NCBI GenBank assembly: GCA_019894975.1
Contig: JAGXNO010000040.1
Coordinates: 1 to 33,403, forward strand
Direction: 5' to 3'
DNA: 33,403 nucleotides
Source: Promethearchaeota archaeon
GTDB lineage: Archaea; Asgardarchaeota; Lokiarchaeia; Sigyniarchaeales; SOKP01
Under the pieces are notes generated by a model, which saw only the letters and a program-made list of their open reading frames with translations, had not been told where the DNA came from and searched no databases. Positions 15,271 to 24,573 of the stretch are shown one piece after another (positions within the stretch are counted from its first letter, which is position 1; each line of letters starts with the position of its first letter). Made by a program: the position numbers and the translations under genes.

Positions 15271-16683
15271 ATGAACGAAGAGTACAAAGATTTTAAATTT
15301 GAGAAATGGTTCATTGAGAATCTTATGGAAGTTTACAGTTTAGAATCCAAGAAAAAAAATTTGATTTTTCAAGAATTCAAAAAATTCATCCCTCAAACAT
15401 CGATTAGACAATTTATTAAAGAAATTTCTAATAGAGTTAAGGTTTCTGAAGAGTTACTTCAATTTTTCTTTTGGCGGTCTTATGATATACATATCCTTGA
15501 ATTAGAATATAGTAAATCATTTGATAACTTCTTCAATAATGCTTTAAAGATGCCACTAATTAATGAATATCCTGAATTAAGCAAATCTATTGAGGATTTT
15601 GAAGATTTTAAAGAATTTTTCTCACAATTGCCAAATATCATTAATTTTGAATACTATAAAGTATTTACTTTAGAAGAAATCAATCAGATAAATATTGGTT
15701 TCTCTAACATTGTCAGTTTATATCTTTTTAAGATAAATGATAAACTCGTTTTGATTGATGCAGGGTGGTCTTTGCAATATTGGAAAAATTCGTTTTTTAA
15801 AGCTCTAGATGAATTAAAAGTTGCTCTTAAAGATATTGATTATTGTATTATTACTCATGAACATCCAGATCACATTGGCTTGGTTGCAGATTTAAAGAAA
15901 GCAAATCCAGAAGTAAAAATATGCTTACACAAAATGGCTCATGAGCTAGCAAAGCTAAGATTAGAATCTTTAAGAGAAGATGGCATAGAAGAAAGAATAA
16001 AGGATCGAGCAGATTTACTAATAAGATATGGCTTCGAAAAAGAGGAAGTAAACTTAATGACGCAACGATTTGGCAGAGGAGGGATGGGATTTGAATATAT
16101 TAAACCAGATCTATTACTTAACAATGATGACAGAATTGTAGATGGGGAATTGCAAATTGTGCATTCTCCTGGTCATTCAGTTGGCCATATATGTGTGCAT
16201 TATCCTAAAAAGGGAATCTTATTCTCTGGAGACCATATATTAAGCAAAATAACTCCACACTTGGGCACTCTGGTAATTCCAGGTGCAGAAGAGTTTAACA
16301 AAAAAAACAATTTTCAAAACATCTTAGAACATTATCTCAGATCTCTAGATATTATTGATGAGTTGAATTCAAGAATAATTTTACCGGGACATGAGCAAAT
16401 AATATATAACCCACATAAGCGTATAACCGCAATTAAAAATCACCATCAGAATCGGCTTTATGAGATATCTAGAATTATTCAAAATAGTCCGTTACCTCCA
16501 TTAGAGATTGCCCTTCAACACTTTGGAGAAGATTTGGACCAAATGAATAAGATCCTTGCAATTAGTGAAACTTTAGTTCATTTGGATTATTTAGAATTTC
16601 AGAATAAAGTTGAAAAAAAAGAAAAAGATGGTGTCCTATTTTATTGGTCTGAAGAACTATGGCAGAAAATCAAATATTCTTAG
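15271..16683 (+). CDS. MBL-fold metallo-hydrolase with C-terminal winged helix
   Basis: 470 residues. An all-helical N-terminal extension of about 130 residues precedes a metallo-beta-lactamase fold: HEHPDH at 196-201 (HxHxDH), then HSPGHSVGHI, FSGDHIL and LPGHEQII supply the remaining di-metal ligands. The C-terminal part (about 385-470) matches the BLACT winged-helix domain of LACTB2-like hydrolases. Such proteins cleave thioesters, phosphodiesters or other esters; position between acyl-CoA and Nudix genes favours a thioester role, which is inference. The N-terminal extension is not recognised. Confidence 0.88.
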   Translation: MNEEYKDFKFEKWFIENLMEVYSLESKKKNLIFQEFKKFIPQTSIRQFIKEISNRVKVSEELLQFFFWRSYDIHILELEYSKSFDNFFNNALKMPLINEYPELSKSIEDFEDFKEFFSQLPNIINFEYYKVFTLEEINQINIGFSNIVSLYLFKINDKLVLIDAGWSLQYWKNSFFKALDELKVALKDIDYCIITHEHPDHIGLVADLKKANPEVKICLHKMAHELAKLRLESLREDGIEERIKDRADLLIRYGFEKEEVNLMTQRFGRGGMGFEYIKPDLLLNNDDRIVDGELQIVHSPGHSVGHICVHYPKKGILFSGDHILSKITPHLGTLVIPGAEEFNKKNNFQNILEHYLRSLDIIDELNSRIILPGHEQIIYNPHKRITAIKNHHQNRLYEISRIIQNSPLPPLEIALQHFGEDLDQMNKILAISETLVHLDYLEFQNKVEKKEKDGVLFYWSEELWQKIKYS

Positions 16684-16697
16684 TTTTTGAATACTAA

Positions 16698-17570
16698 ATG
16701 AGGTTTAAAAGCTTTAAAAAATTATTTTTAATCATGAACGGTAAAAATAACTTTATGGATGTAAAAGATCCGGGTGTTGTTGCGATCACCGGTGCGAGTT
16801 CTGGAATTGGAGATTGCTTTGCTCGAATTCTGGCTTCTCAAGGTTTTGATTTAGTGATAACGGCACGGAGAAAAGAAAGATTAGAGTCTTTAGCTTCAGA
16901 ATTGAAGCAAAAGTATGGGATAAACGTTGAGACCATACCAGGTGATCTGTCTAAAGTTGAATTTATGAAAGAATTCGGATCTTATATTGAATCAATTGGA
17001 AACCTTGATGTTTTGGTAAATAATGCGGGATTTAGTACTGCTGAAGATTTTATAAGCAAAAACTCTGATATCGATGTTTTTATGAGGATGATTAACTTAC
17101 ATTGTAATGCAACAGCTTATCTAATGCATGCTGCTCTAATACCTATGCGGGAAAATGATAGAGGGGTAATTTTTAACATTTCTTCTACCGCATCACTAAT
17201 GTTACATGGGTCGAGAGAACCAATGTATCATTCAACAAAAGCATTTATTTCAGCCTTTACGGAGATGGTTCAACATAAGGTAAGTTATATAAAATCTAAT
17301 GTAAAGCTTAAAAGTATATGTCCGGGAATTACTCATTCGGAAATTTGGGGAGAAACGGGTTTAGCTGAACCAAATAAATTTGGTGGGCCTATGAGTCCCG
17401 AGGAAGTTGCAACTATATCTTTAGATTCATATCAAAACAACGATATCATAGTTATCACAGGAGACCATAATATCGAAGAAATTGTGGAATGGAAGGAAAT
17501 AACTTATAAAAAGCACGGCAGATACTTTTCTAAAAACTTCACAAAATCAGGATTGTATAAAAAATTATAA
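16698..17570 (+). CDS. Short-chain dehydrogenase/reductase
   Basis: Classical SDR with the nucleotide motif TGASSGIG, the NNAG motif, catalytic serine in FNISSTAS and the YHSTK pair (Tyr and Lys). R-R-K after strand 2 (TARRKERLE) favours NADP(H). The open frame starts at ATG 16698, 14 bases after the MBL gene, adding about 19 basic residues before the conserved start; ATG 16755 (MDVKDPGVVAITG) is an equally likely start. The C-terminus carries a short basic extension. Probably co-transcribed with the flanking genes; an acyl or ketone substrate is possible but not shown. Confidence 0.9.
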   Translation: MRFKSFKKLFLIMNGKNNFMDVKDPGVVAITGASSGIGDCFARILASQGFDLVITARRKERLESLASELKQKYGINVETIPGDLSKVEFMKEFGSYIESIGNLDVLVNNAGFSTAEDFISKNSDIDVFMRMINLHCNATAYLMHAALIPMRENDRGVIFNISSTASLMLHGSREPMYHSTKAFISAFTEMVQHKVSYIKSNVKLKSICPGITHSEIWGETGLAEPNKFGGPMSPEEVATISLDSYQNNDIIVITGDHNIEEIVEWKEITYKKHGRYFSKNFTKSGLYKKL

Positions 17571-17619
17571 TTCTAATATTTTATTTTAAAAATATATAAG
17601 AACTCCAGAATGATTACTT

Positions 17620-18372
17620 TTGCCTGTTGAACCAAAAATAGCAGCGACGGTTGTTTTATTACGAAAACGAGTACCAGATTCAGATTTTGATGATGATTGT
17701 GAATTTGAAGTTTTCATGGGCAAAAGACATAAAAATCTAAGATTTATGAGTGAGCATCATGTGTTTCCTGGTGGTGGTCTTGATGAACAAGACTTAGCCG
17801 AAGAATCAAGAACAAGATTAGTCGGATTAGATGAAGAGGTCATTAGTAATCTAAAAGATATTTGTGAAGATCCAGCAAATCTTTGGATAATCGCAATCCG
17901 TGAATTATTTGAAGAAGCAGGGATTTTAATAGCTACGAATAAGACAGAAGATTCAATCGATTTAATTGAAAATAAGCCTAAGAAATTAAAAAAATATCAA
18001 AGAAGTCTTCAAAAAAAAAGAAAAACTATGACAAGTGTTCTCGTTAAAGAAAATCTTTATTATAATGCGAGTAATTTGAAATATTTTGGAAGATTGATAA
18101 CTCCTAAATTATCACCCATTAGATTTGATACTCAGTTTTTTTTGTGTGAGTTTCCTCAGAAGCAAAATATTAATTTATTCAGTGATGAATTAACTGAGGG
18201 CTTATGGGGATCTCCAAAACAATTGTTAAAACTATATAATGACAAGCAAATCAAATTGATATTTCCTCAATATTCTACACTTCAACGGTTAAATAAATTT
18301 AAAACCATTGAAGATGCATTTGAAAATTCAAAAGAAGTATCAAGTCGTAATCGATTGAAAGATTCTTTGTAA
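17620..18372 (+). CDS. Nudix hydrolase, NUDT19-like
   Basis: 250 residues. The Nudix box is split as in the NUDT19/RP2 branch: FPGGGLDEQD (49-58) is followed by a helical insertion of about 30 residues and then AIRELFEEAGIL (92-103) with the REXXEEXG metal-binding core. NUDT19-type enzymes hydrolyse coenzyme A and acyl-CoA, which fits the upstream acyl-CoA synthetase. The frame has no ATG before the core; TTG at 17620 gives MPVEPKIAATVV. An out-of-frame ATG at 17610 is followed by an early stop. Confidence 0.85.
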   Translation: MPVEPKIAATVVLLRKRVPDSDFDDDCEFEVFMGKRHKNLRFMSEHHVFPGGGLDEQDLAEESRTRLVGLDEEVISNLKDICEDPANLWIIAIRELFEEAGILIATNKTEDSIDLIENKPKKLKKYQRSLQKKRKTMTSVLVKENLYYNASNLKYFGRLITPKLSPIRFDTQFFLCEFPQKQNINLFSDELTEGLWGSPKQLLKLYNDKQIKLIFPQYSTLQRLNKFKTIEDAFENSKEVSSRNRLKDSL

Positions 18373-18449
18373 AGATTTTTAAAATAAGAACAGGACTAAT
18401 TCCCATGAATTCTTTGTAATTCTCAAAGGAGATTTTTATAACTTTTCTC

Positions 18450-19286
18450 CTAGCCTGATATATCCACTTTAGATTCAAATCTGGCAATCAATTCATCAAT
18501 ACGACTGTAATCATCTATTGAAATAGAGATGGCTTTGTTTGGGCATACCCTCTCACAACGACCGCATCCCAAACAGTTTTTTTGATTAATCATTGCTTTA
18601 TTCTTTTTCATTTTCAATCCGGCATAGATACAAACTTTGAAACATTTCCCGCAACCATTACATTTATCCTGATCTACCCTTACTTCAACACCTTCCATTT
18701 TCTTTACCATCTTTCTTAAATCGGATGGACCATATTTGGTTAAACTCATTACGCAGCAACAACTACAGCAATGACATATATCCATGAATTCGTCCTCATA
18801 ATCCAGAACCCTATATATGCGTGCATCACTTCTGAATTTTCCTAAATGGGGAACCAGTCCATTTTCATAAGCCAAGCGCTCTCGCTCTAAAGCTTCTTCT
18901 TTAGTTGCAAGACGTGCTCCAGGCCATTTAGATCGATCTACTTTACTAGCCCCCTTCCCCATCCATGTGCAACCTAAGTGAACATCATGGTTCTTGCATT
19001 TATTAGCTGTGCGACAGGGACAATCTATCAAAAGAATAGTTCCTGCTTTCTCGATGAAGTATTCTACGACTTTACGTGGCACAATTTGATCCTCATAAGT
19101 ACCCAGAGATAAGTTGACAGGTATAGGTGACCCTGTTTGGTTCTCTACACCATCGGGGAACATCTTTTTTCTTAATTTTTGTTTAATTATAGGTAATTTG
19201 CCGTATTTAGCCTTTTTTTTCACTTTATTTGCCCATGGTGTGTCCATTTCAATTGGTTTTAGATCTAGTTTTCGTTTTTTCTTCAT
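18450..19286 (-). CDS. Multi-cluster 4Fe-4S protein
   Basis: 278-residue soluble iron-sulfur protein. The N-terminal half has IDCPCRTANKC (89-97) and HLGC; the middle carries the cysteine-dense CHCCSCCC at 171-178; the C-terminus is a two-[4Fe-4S] ferredoxin module (CNGCGKCFKVC 209-219, CLGCGRCERVC 238-248). The CPCR and CHCCSCC segments occur in archaeal and bacterial 4Fe-4S proteins linked to anaerobic energy metabolism. It probably shuttles electrons, partner unknown. GGGGA five bases before the ATG supports the start. Convergent with the Nudix gene. Confidence 0.85.
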   Translation of the reverse strand: MKKKRKLDLKPIEMDTPWANKVKKKAKYGKLPIIKQKLRKKMFPDGVENQTGSPIPVNLSLGTYEDQIVPRKVVEYFIEKAGTILLIDCPCRTANKCKNHDVHLGCTWMGKGASKVDRSKWPGARLATKEEALERERLAYENGLVPHLGKFRSDARIYRVLDYEDEFMDICHCCSCCCVMSLTKYGPSDLRKMVKKMEGVEVRVDQDKCNGCGKCFKVCIYAGLKMKKNKAMINQKNCLGCGRCERVCPNKAISISIDDYSRIDELIARFESKVDISG

Positions 19287-19442
19287 TTAATCCCCTTTTT
19301 TCCAAAAATAAAAAATTGCTTAAATCCAATAAAAAGTAATATACAGATTTAATTTTAAAATTAATTAAGCTTACTTTTATTTGACAGAATTGCATTAAAT
19401 CTTTATTTATTTTCCCAATAGAGGATCGAGTATAATTGGACA

Positions 19443-20105
19443 ATGAATAATTTAATCAAAATGACCTTTCCAATATTCTCTGAATTCTTTCGTATTAATC
19501 GCGTCAGGATAGGGGTAATCCTTAATATCATCATTAAAATTAATGATGATATCATTTCAGAATATTCAATGGATAACTTGGTTGCATTAGCAGGTTTAGT
19601 CCAACTCACAGAAAAAATTGTGGATAACCTTCTTGATGAGTCTGGAACCCTTAAGAAGCACTTAGATTTGTATATTGTTGCAACAACACGAGAAGAAATT
19701 GGAACAGAAGGAGCGTTATTTTTTGCCAGAAACAATCCAATAGATGAGATAATCGCATTAGATGTTGGACTCGTTGAAGATTTTCCAGGAACAGTAAGTT
19801 CAGATATCAAACTGAATGAAGGACCAGTAATAATATGGCAAGAACAAGGTGGTGCTGGAATTTTTGATTATAAACTATGTGAAAAATTAGCTAATGTAGC
19901 AGAGCAAAATAATTTGAATTATCAAAACGCTGTAATGGAATTTTATGGATCTGATGCAGGAAAAGCCCAAAAATGGCTTGGTATTCCATCCACTTTAGTC
20001 GGGATTCCGATAATGTTTGCTCACAATATTCCTGAAATTAGCACCTTAAGTGGTATTGAAGCAGCTGCTGAATTAATTTACCAATATTTAAAAGGTCAAA
20101 GTTGA
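19443..20105 (+). pseudogene. M42 family metallopeptidase, N-terminally truncated
   Basis: 220 residues that match only the C-terminal catalytic part of M42 aminopeptidases (FrvX/TET type, usually about 350 residues): SMDNLVALAGL corresponds to the bridging-aspartate DDR/DNR motif, TTREEIGTEGA has the catalytic Glu pair, IIALDVG the metal-binding Asp, and AHNIPEIS the C-terminal His. The N-terminal HxD motif and the inserted beta-barrel domain are absent; residues 1-40 do not resemble the family, and I see no remnant upstream. Without the first metal ligand it should be inactive as an aminopeptidase. Convergent with rps11. Confidence 0.6.
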
Positions 20106-20190
20106 ATAAGATAAGATTTTCCTAAGGATATAAGTCAAATTAGGAAAAATTAATAAATAATATTATTGAATGTAGCAATCTTCTAAGAGA

Positions 20191-20589
20191 TTAAACTCTA
20201 CGGCCCCTATGTCCACCCTTTCTCCTACAGTGGTCATGTGATTTAGGAGTCACTTCTTCAATCCGTCCTACTTGAAGGCCGGTTCGAGCGAGAGCACGAA
20301 TGCAAGCTTGAGCACCTGGTCCGGGAGTTTGGCTTCTATTCCCGCCCGGGGCTCGAACTTTGATATGAATTCCTTTAATTCCTTTATCTCGAAGGTCATT
20401 AGCTACTCTGAAGCCGCACTGCATTGCAGCATAAGGGGAAGATTCATCTCTACTGGCTTTCACTACCATTCCAGCAGTGCATTTTGCGAATGTTTCGGCA
20501 CCACTTAAATCAGTTGCAGTTACAATTGTGTTGTTATAACTTGAAAAGATATGAACAATTGCCCATCTAGTTTCTTCTCTCTTACTCAT
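20191..20589 (-). CDS. rps11: 30S ribosomal protein uS11
   Basis: 132-residue archaeal S11, binding 16S rRNA in the platform. Recognised by [18 protein letters not shown] near the N-terminus, [12 protein letters not shown], and the C-terminal [15 protein letters not shown] segment with the basic tail [12 protein letters not shown]. Its ATG overlaps the rps4 stop (TAATG), so translation is coupled; AGGTGAGG inside the end of rps4 is the ribosome binding site. In most archaea rpoD follows; here no gene follows on this strand. Confidence 0.98.
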   Translation of the reverse strand: MSKREETRWAIVHIFSSYNNTIVTATDLSGAETFAKCTAGMVVKASRDESSPYAAMQCGFRVANDLRDKGIKGIHIKVRAPGGNRSQTPGPGAQACIRALARTGLQVGRIEEVTPKSHDHCRRKGGHRGRRV

Positions 20590-21107
20590 TACGCCTCACC
20601 TTTAGTTTTTGTTTCCTTTGGTTTTGAGAGGGGACTATTAGGAGCAAAATCAATAAATTCTTCTTCTGCTCTTTTGACGATATATGAAGGCGCGCTGATT
20701 TTTTTTCCTGCGACTTGAATGTGTCCGTGAGTTATAAATTGTCGCGCCTGGTAAATAGAACTTGCGTATCCTCTTTCATAAACAAGAGTTTGCAATCGCC
20801 TTTTTAAGACGTCTTCTACAGTTAGAAGGAGTACGTCTTCAAATCTGGCTTCTGAACCGATGATTCCTAATCGATCCAATTTCCTAATAAGTTCTTGTTG
20901 AACCTCAACGGCTCTTTCTTTCGATAGACTTCTTGATTTTCTTGCGATATTTCGCCAATCTGCTAGAATTGTCCTACTTTTCCAGAACTCTCTTTTGTTC
21001 CTTAATCCGTATTTGCCGAGGAATTCAAGCTCTTCCAGAATTCTTTCTTTTTGAAATGGATGTTTAGGTTTCCTAAATTTTTTTTTTAAGCGTCTTGGAT
21101 CTCCCAT
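20589..21107 (-). CDS. rps4: 30S ribosomal protein uS4
   Basis: 172-residue archaeal S4, an assembly-initiating 16S rRNA-binding protein. [18 protein letters not shown] is the archaeal/eukaryotic N-terminus; the S4 RNA-binding domain is at [20 protein letters not shown] and [18 protein letters not shown]. The open frame extends 20 residues further upstream, but the ATG at 21107 has AGAGGTGA just before it and matches the family start. It lies 16 bases after rps13 and overlaps rps11 by one base. Confidence 0.98.
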   Translation of the reverse strand: MGDPRRLKKKFRKPKHPFQKERILEELEFLGKYGLRNKREFWKSRTILADWRNIARKSRSLSKERAVEVQQELIRKLDRLGIIGSEARFEDVLLLTVEDVLKRRLQTLVYERGYASSIYQARQFITHGHIQVAGKKISAPSYIVKRAEEEFIDFAPNSPLSKPKETKTKGEA

Positions 21108-21123
21108 CTTTTCACCTCTATTT

Positions 21124-21615
21124 TTATACTCCTGGTGCACCTTTCTTTCTACGCATAACACCGACAACTAATCCATGACGTCCAGTACTTTTTGTTTTTT
21201 GACCACGTACCTTCAATTTTAAATGATGGCGAACGCCTTTATAAGATCTGATTTTTTTCATCCTATCTATATCATTTTTAAGTGAAAGGTCTAATTTATT
21301 TCCAATAATATGAAGATCTTTGCCAGTACGTAAATCTTTAGATCTATTTACCATCCAATTAGGAACCCCACTTTCAATAGGATTCATAATTACTTCTTCA
21401 ATTCGGTTTAAATCTTTTTCGGGTATTGCCCCAATTCTCATGGTAGGGTCAATTCCGGCCACTCTCACAATTGCTTGGGCGAACCGTCTACCAACACCTC
21501 TAATTTGTGTTAATCCATATTCAACTTTAGCATTCCCATCTACTTGGGAACGGAGTTGACGGAAAAAGACTTTTTCACGGAAATTCTTGGGTCGTATCGC
21601 AGATGAAGAGCTCAT
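21124..21615 (-). CDS. rps13: 30S ribosomal protein uS13
   Basis: 163-residue archaeal S13 of the small-subunit head. The helix-two-turn-helix TQIRGVGRRFAQAIV, the DLRTGKDLHIIG segment, RSYKGVRHHLKLKVRGQKT and the C-terminal RRKKGAPGV are typical. First gene of rps13-rps4-rps11. A TATA-like TATATAC at about 21656-21662 on the minus strand is some 40 bases upstream. Confidence 0.98.
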   Translation of the reverse strand: MSSSSAIRPKNFREKVFFRQLRSQVDGNAKVEYGLTQIRGVGRRFAQAIVRVAGIDPTMRIGAIPEKDLNRIEEVIMNPIESGVPNWMVNRSKDLRTGKDLHIIGNKLDLSLKNDIDRMKKIRSYKGVRHHLKLKVRGQKTKSTGRHGLVVGVMRRKKGAPGV

Positions 21616-21649
21616 TTGAATTCAATCTAATAGTAATAAATATTGATAT

Positions 21650-21668
21650 AGTGGTAGTATATACAGAA
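21650..21668 (-). promoter_or_regulatory. Candidate TATA box of rps13-rps4-rps11
   Basis: The minus strand reads CTGTATATACTACC about 40-45 bases before the rps13 ATG, the expected spacing for an archaeal TATA element with a short leader. Confidence 0.4.
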
Positions 21669-21786
21669 TTTAATATTAAATTTTTGGTTTTACCTAAGAA
21701 TTAGCTAAAATGTAAGGAAAAATCAATAATAAAAAACTATTTAATAACTAGGCTCTCTTATATTTTCTATTTTTGAGATCTTGCTT

Positions 21787-22905
21787 TTAAGATGGGAGTA
21801 TTTTGGTAGCATCATTATCGGTAATAGCACTATAATATCGGTTTCCCATTTCCTCGAATAATTCGATAGCTCTAGGATTACCTCTTTCTAACTGTGTAAA
21901 ACCAAGGGGATACGTCCATGCACAAAAAATTAAAGCTTTTAAGTAATGCTCCCAACCTTCATCAAAATCAATCCCTGTTGTAATACCATGTTCTTCTATT
22001 AGTTTCATATATAATTTTATCATTTCTTCTTCAATTTGTCTTCTTAAATCAACGTTTATACTTCCTCCTAGAATATATCCGACATCCAGAACACCTCCAG
22101 TTATTACTAGGTTCGCCCAATCAAGGATTATTATTGGATTCTCACTATTCTCAGGATCGAAAAAGATATTGTCTGCTCGATAATCAAAATGAGTTAAGGT
22201 CATATTTTCATCTGGGAGATCTTCCATCAGCCAAGGAAAATGTTTATATATCGTTTCTCCTGCCTTTCGACCACCTTCTGGGAGAAATTTCAGAAATTCT
22301 TCTGATCTTACTGCTAAATCCCATGAATTTCGAAAGGTTTCGGTGAAGGCTTTCGTCATTGTTGGATCCTTTGGTTTAGGTATCCAATCAAATGAATAAA
22401 GATCTGAAGCGTCCCACCATCGTGCATGAAAGTTAGCAATCGACGTTATTGCTTGTTTAGTTTGCTCATAATTTAAACCTTTAATCTGGTCAACCATCTT
22501 ATAACATGAGCAATCTTCAAGAATAAGAATATATTTTTTGGCTTCTAAATTATAATCAGAATAGATAAGGCCTGGAACTCGTATAGGGCTTTTTGGTGCT
22601 ATTTCAGTATAAAATCTTATTTCTTTTTCATAAACATTATATTGAAGGCCGATAGCTAAGGCAGTTCGAAAAGTTGTAGGCATTTTAACGATCATAGTTT
22701 TTGGTAGGTTAGAAAGTTCTTTATCATAAGTGATTGTAAGTCTTGCCATATCGCTCATAAATCCTTCCCCATTTCCCCATGGTTCTCTGGAAATTGATTC
22801 AATATTGGTATCCTTAAGATATCCAGAGTTGTGAAGAGCCTGATTAAGCCATTCTGAAGTAATTCTTTTTGTTCGTTTAGGTATTGCTAATGGTTCTGAC
22901 ATCAT
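21787..22905 (-). CDS. APH/ecdysteroid-kinase-like phosphotransferase
   Basis: About 372 residues with the aminoglycoside-phosphotransferase (protein-kinase-like) fold. The N-lobe lysine is in TMIVKMPT, the acidic residue in YEKEIRFYTEIA, the hinge in ILILEDCS, the catalytic loop THFDYRADNIFFD (HxDxxxxN), and the magnesium aspartate in IILDWAN. The EcKinase/DUF1679-like family phosphorylates small alcohols; some relatives sit near acyl-CoA genes. I choose the ATG at 22905, with AAAAAGGG upstream, over the one at 22929. Substrate unknown; resistance to aminoglycosides should not be inferred. Confidence 0.82.
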   Translation of the reverse strand: MMSEPLAIPKRTKRITSEWLNQALHNSGYLKDTNIESISREPWGNGEGFMSDMARLTITYDKELSNLPKTMIVKMPTTFRTALAIGLQYNVYEKEIRFYTEIAPKSPIRVPGLIYSDYNLEAKKYILILEDCSCYKMVDQIKGLNYEQTKQAITSIANFHARWWDASDLYSFDWIPKPKDPTMTKAFTETFRNSWDLAVRSEEFLKFLPEGGRKAGETIYKHFPWLMEDLPDENMTLTHFDYRADNIFFDPENSENPIIILDWANLVITGGVLDVGYILGGSINVDLRRQIEEEMIKLYMKLIEEHGITTGIDFDEGWEHYLKALIFCAWTYPLGFTQLERGNPRAIELFEEMGNRYYSAITDNDATKILPS

Positions 22906-23047
22906 ATTGATAACGCCCTTTTTATACAAAAATATAAAAATTATACAAGAAGAAGATTAGGATATTTAAAAAGTTATCTTAGATTTTTTTAGAGCGTTTG
23001 ATAATGAGTTAGGAATTATAATAGGAAAAATCTTGAAATTGCTCAAT

Positions 23048-24541
23048 TTAATAATTAGGTACTCTCTTATTTTCTTCCAATTTAGCTTTAATATGCTTTT
23101 TGCTATTATTTTTTTTTGAACCAGCAATCCTCTGGAGCAGTGGTAAACCAGGTTTCACTTCTTCTATTGGCTTTGATTCAATCATATTGCTAGCAATCAA
23201 TTCCTCGTAGAGTTCTTTCCCCTTCTTTGTGCGTATGAGAACAGTATTCCAACCTGAAGGAGAACCAATGGAACCAACTGATATATCCGCGGATTCAGAA
23301 GTTAAATCATAACACATTTCACAATCCTCACGACCTAAATGAGAGATTTCCTTGATAGGTATACTTAATTCCTCTCCTTTGTTAGTATAAACAAAGAATT
23401 TACCCTTATTGATATCCATCTTTTTTGCGTCATTTACATCTACGTTTAATTTCTTACAGATTTCTAGGAGAGATTGATATGAAAAAGATTCCATGCAGAA
23501 TATACCTATTCTGTAATCAATGTTATTTAGTGATGGAAATCCAATGTTATATATCTTAGATTTCAAAAGGGCTTGCATTTGGCATGGTACTCCTACAACA
23601 GCTATTTTGGTATCCTTTAATTCATTTTGATTTAATAATTGCAAATTAGGATTATTAACATATTTAGTTCCAGCTGTTGTTAGAATATCTTCCTTATTTT
23701 TAAGTAAAATCGGTTCAGGGCGCCAAAGAGTATTACTCATCTTTGCTCCTAAGGCAAGATCAATCTTTTTCTTATCGAATAGATAATGTAAACAGGTACT
23801 TGAAATCCCTCCATCTTGGCATATTTCTGAAATTTCTTTAACTTTTGACCTCGCAGAATATGCTTCAATGAAGTACCCAATCTTTTCATATTCCTTAACT
23901 TCAGAGCTTTGATCCAAGACCATATTTAATACTCTCACAGGAAGATATGTTCTGGGGCACACAAAATAGCATAGTCCACAACGAATACATTTGTCTTCAT
24001 CGATTTTACCAAATCCGTTATAAATCTGAAGACAATTTACAGGACAAATTCCGGCACAAAGACCGCATCCAGAACAGTTTTTAGAGTCGAAAACAACCTT
24101 TACTGGTTCATAAATAGTTTTTAATCTTGAAATATCTACATCATTAACCGTTATAGAGAGATCTTTAAAGATGAGCATTTCGGGATTATTTTCATCTCCG
24201 TGTATTTTATCGTATAATTCTTCTACATTAACCAGTTTTTCATTTCTTAGTAACTCTAATAAACTTAGAGTTGTATGTAATTCTATTGAGGTGTTTTCAC
24301 AAAATTGATTTAAATTTAGTAAATTACTCTCAGAACTATTTTTTAGAAAATTGAAAAGGGAATATTTTAATTTTTCTTCATCCAACATTTTATATAGGAT
24401 AGTTTCATATTGAGCTTCATCATAAATTCCAGCATCTAAAATATCCTTTTTGGCATCAATTAGAGCTCGAACTCTATATGAATCTAAAGCATCCGCTACA
24501 TTTTTTAAAAATTCCCATGAAAAATTTTCTTCAATACCCAT
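23048..24541 (-). CDS. FrhB/FpoF-like F420-dependent oxidoreductase with extended N-terminus
   Basis: 497 residues. A helical N-terminal region of about 140 residues that I do not recognise precedes two [4Fe-4S] motifs (CSGCGLCAGICP 156-167, CIRCGLCYFVCP 185-196) and then the FrhB N- and C-terminal domains (about 215-470) that hold FAD and bind F420; VVGVPCQMQALLK, GIFCMESFSY and LGREDCEMCYDLTS are characteristic. FrhB-like subunits transfer hydride between F420H2 and Fe-S partners. It lies downstream of hdrA-mvhD on the same strand, 103 bases after mvhD, so it likely forms the F420 input module of the same complex. The cofC gene at 30.2 kb agrees with F420 use. Confidence 0.88.
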   Translation of the reverse strand: MGIEENFSWEFLKNVADALDSYRVRALIDAKKDILDAGIYDEAQYETILYKMLDEEKLKYSLFNFLKNSSESNLLNLNQFCENTSIELHTTLSLLELLRNEKLVNVEELYDKIHGDENNPEMLIFKDLSITVNDVDISRLKTIYEPVKVVFDSKNCSGCGLCAGICPVNCLQIYNGFGKIDEDKCIRCGLCYFVCPRTYLPVRVLNMVLDQSSEVKEYEKIGYFIEAYSARSKVKEISEICQDGGISSTCLHYLFDKKKIDLALGAKMSNTLWRPEPILLKNKEDILTTAGTKYVNNPNLQLLNQNELKDTKIAVVGVPCQMQALLKSKIYNIGFPSLNNIDYRIGIFCMESFSYQSLLEICKKLNVDVNDAKKMDINKGKFFVYTNKGEELSIPIKEISHLGREDCEMCYDLTSESADISVGSIGSPSGWNTVLIRTKKGKELYEELIASNMIESKPIEEVKPGLPLLQRIAGSKKNNSKKHIKAKLEENKRVPNY

Positions 24542-24573
24542 AATATTTCAAATTATTTTGTTATTTAATTTAT

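Noticed and set aside
21787..22905. Antibiotic-resistance aminoglycoside phosphotransferase
   Set aside because: Only the general APH fold is visible; sequence is closer to EcKinase-like small-molecule kinases, with no resistance context.
22930..23047. SECIS element downstream of frhB
   Set aside because: The gap is AT-only in character with no GC stem; the mvhD-frhB gap is a better candidate.
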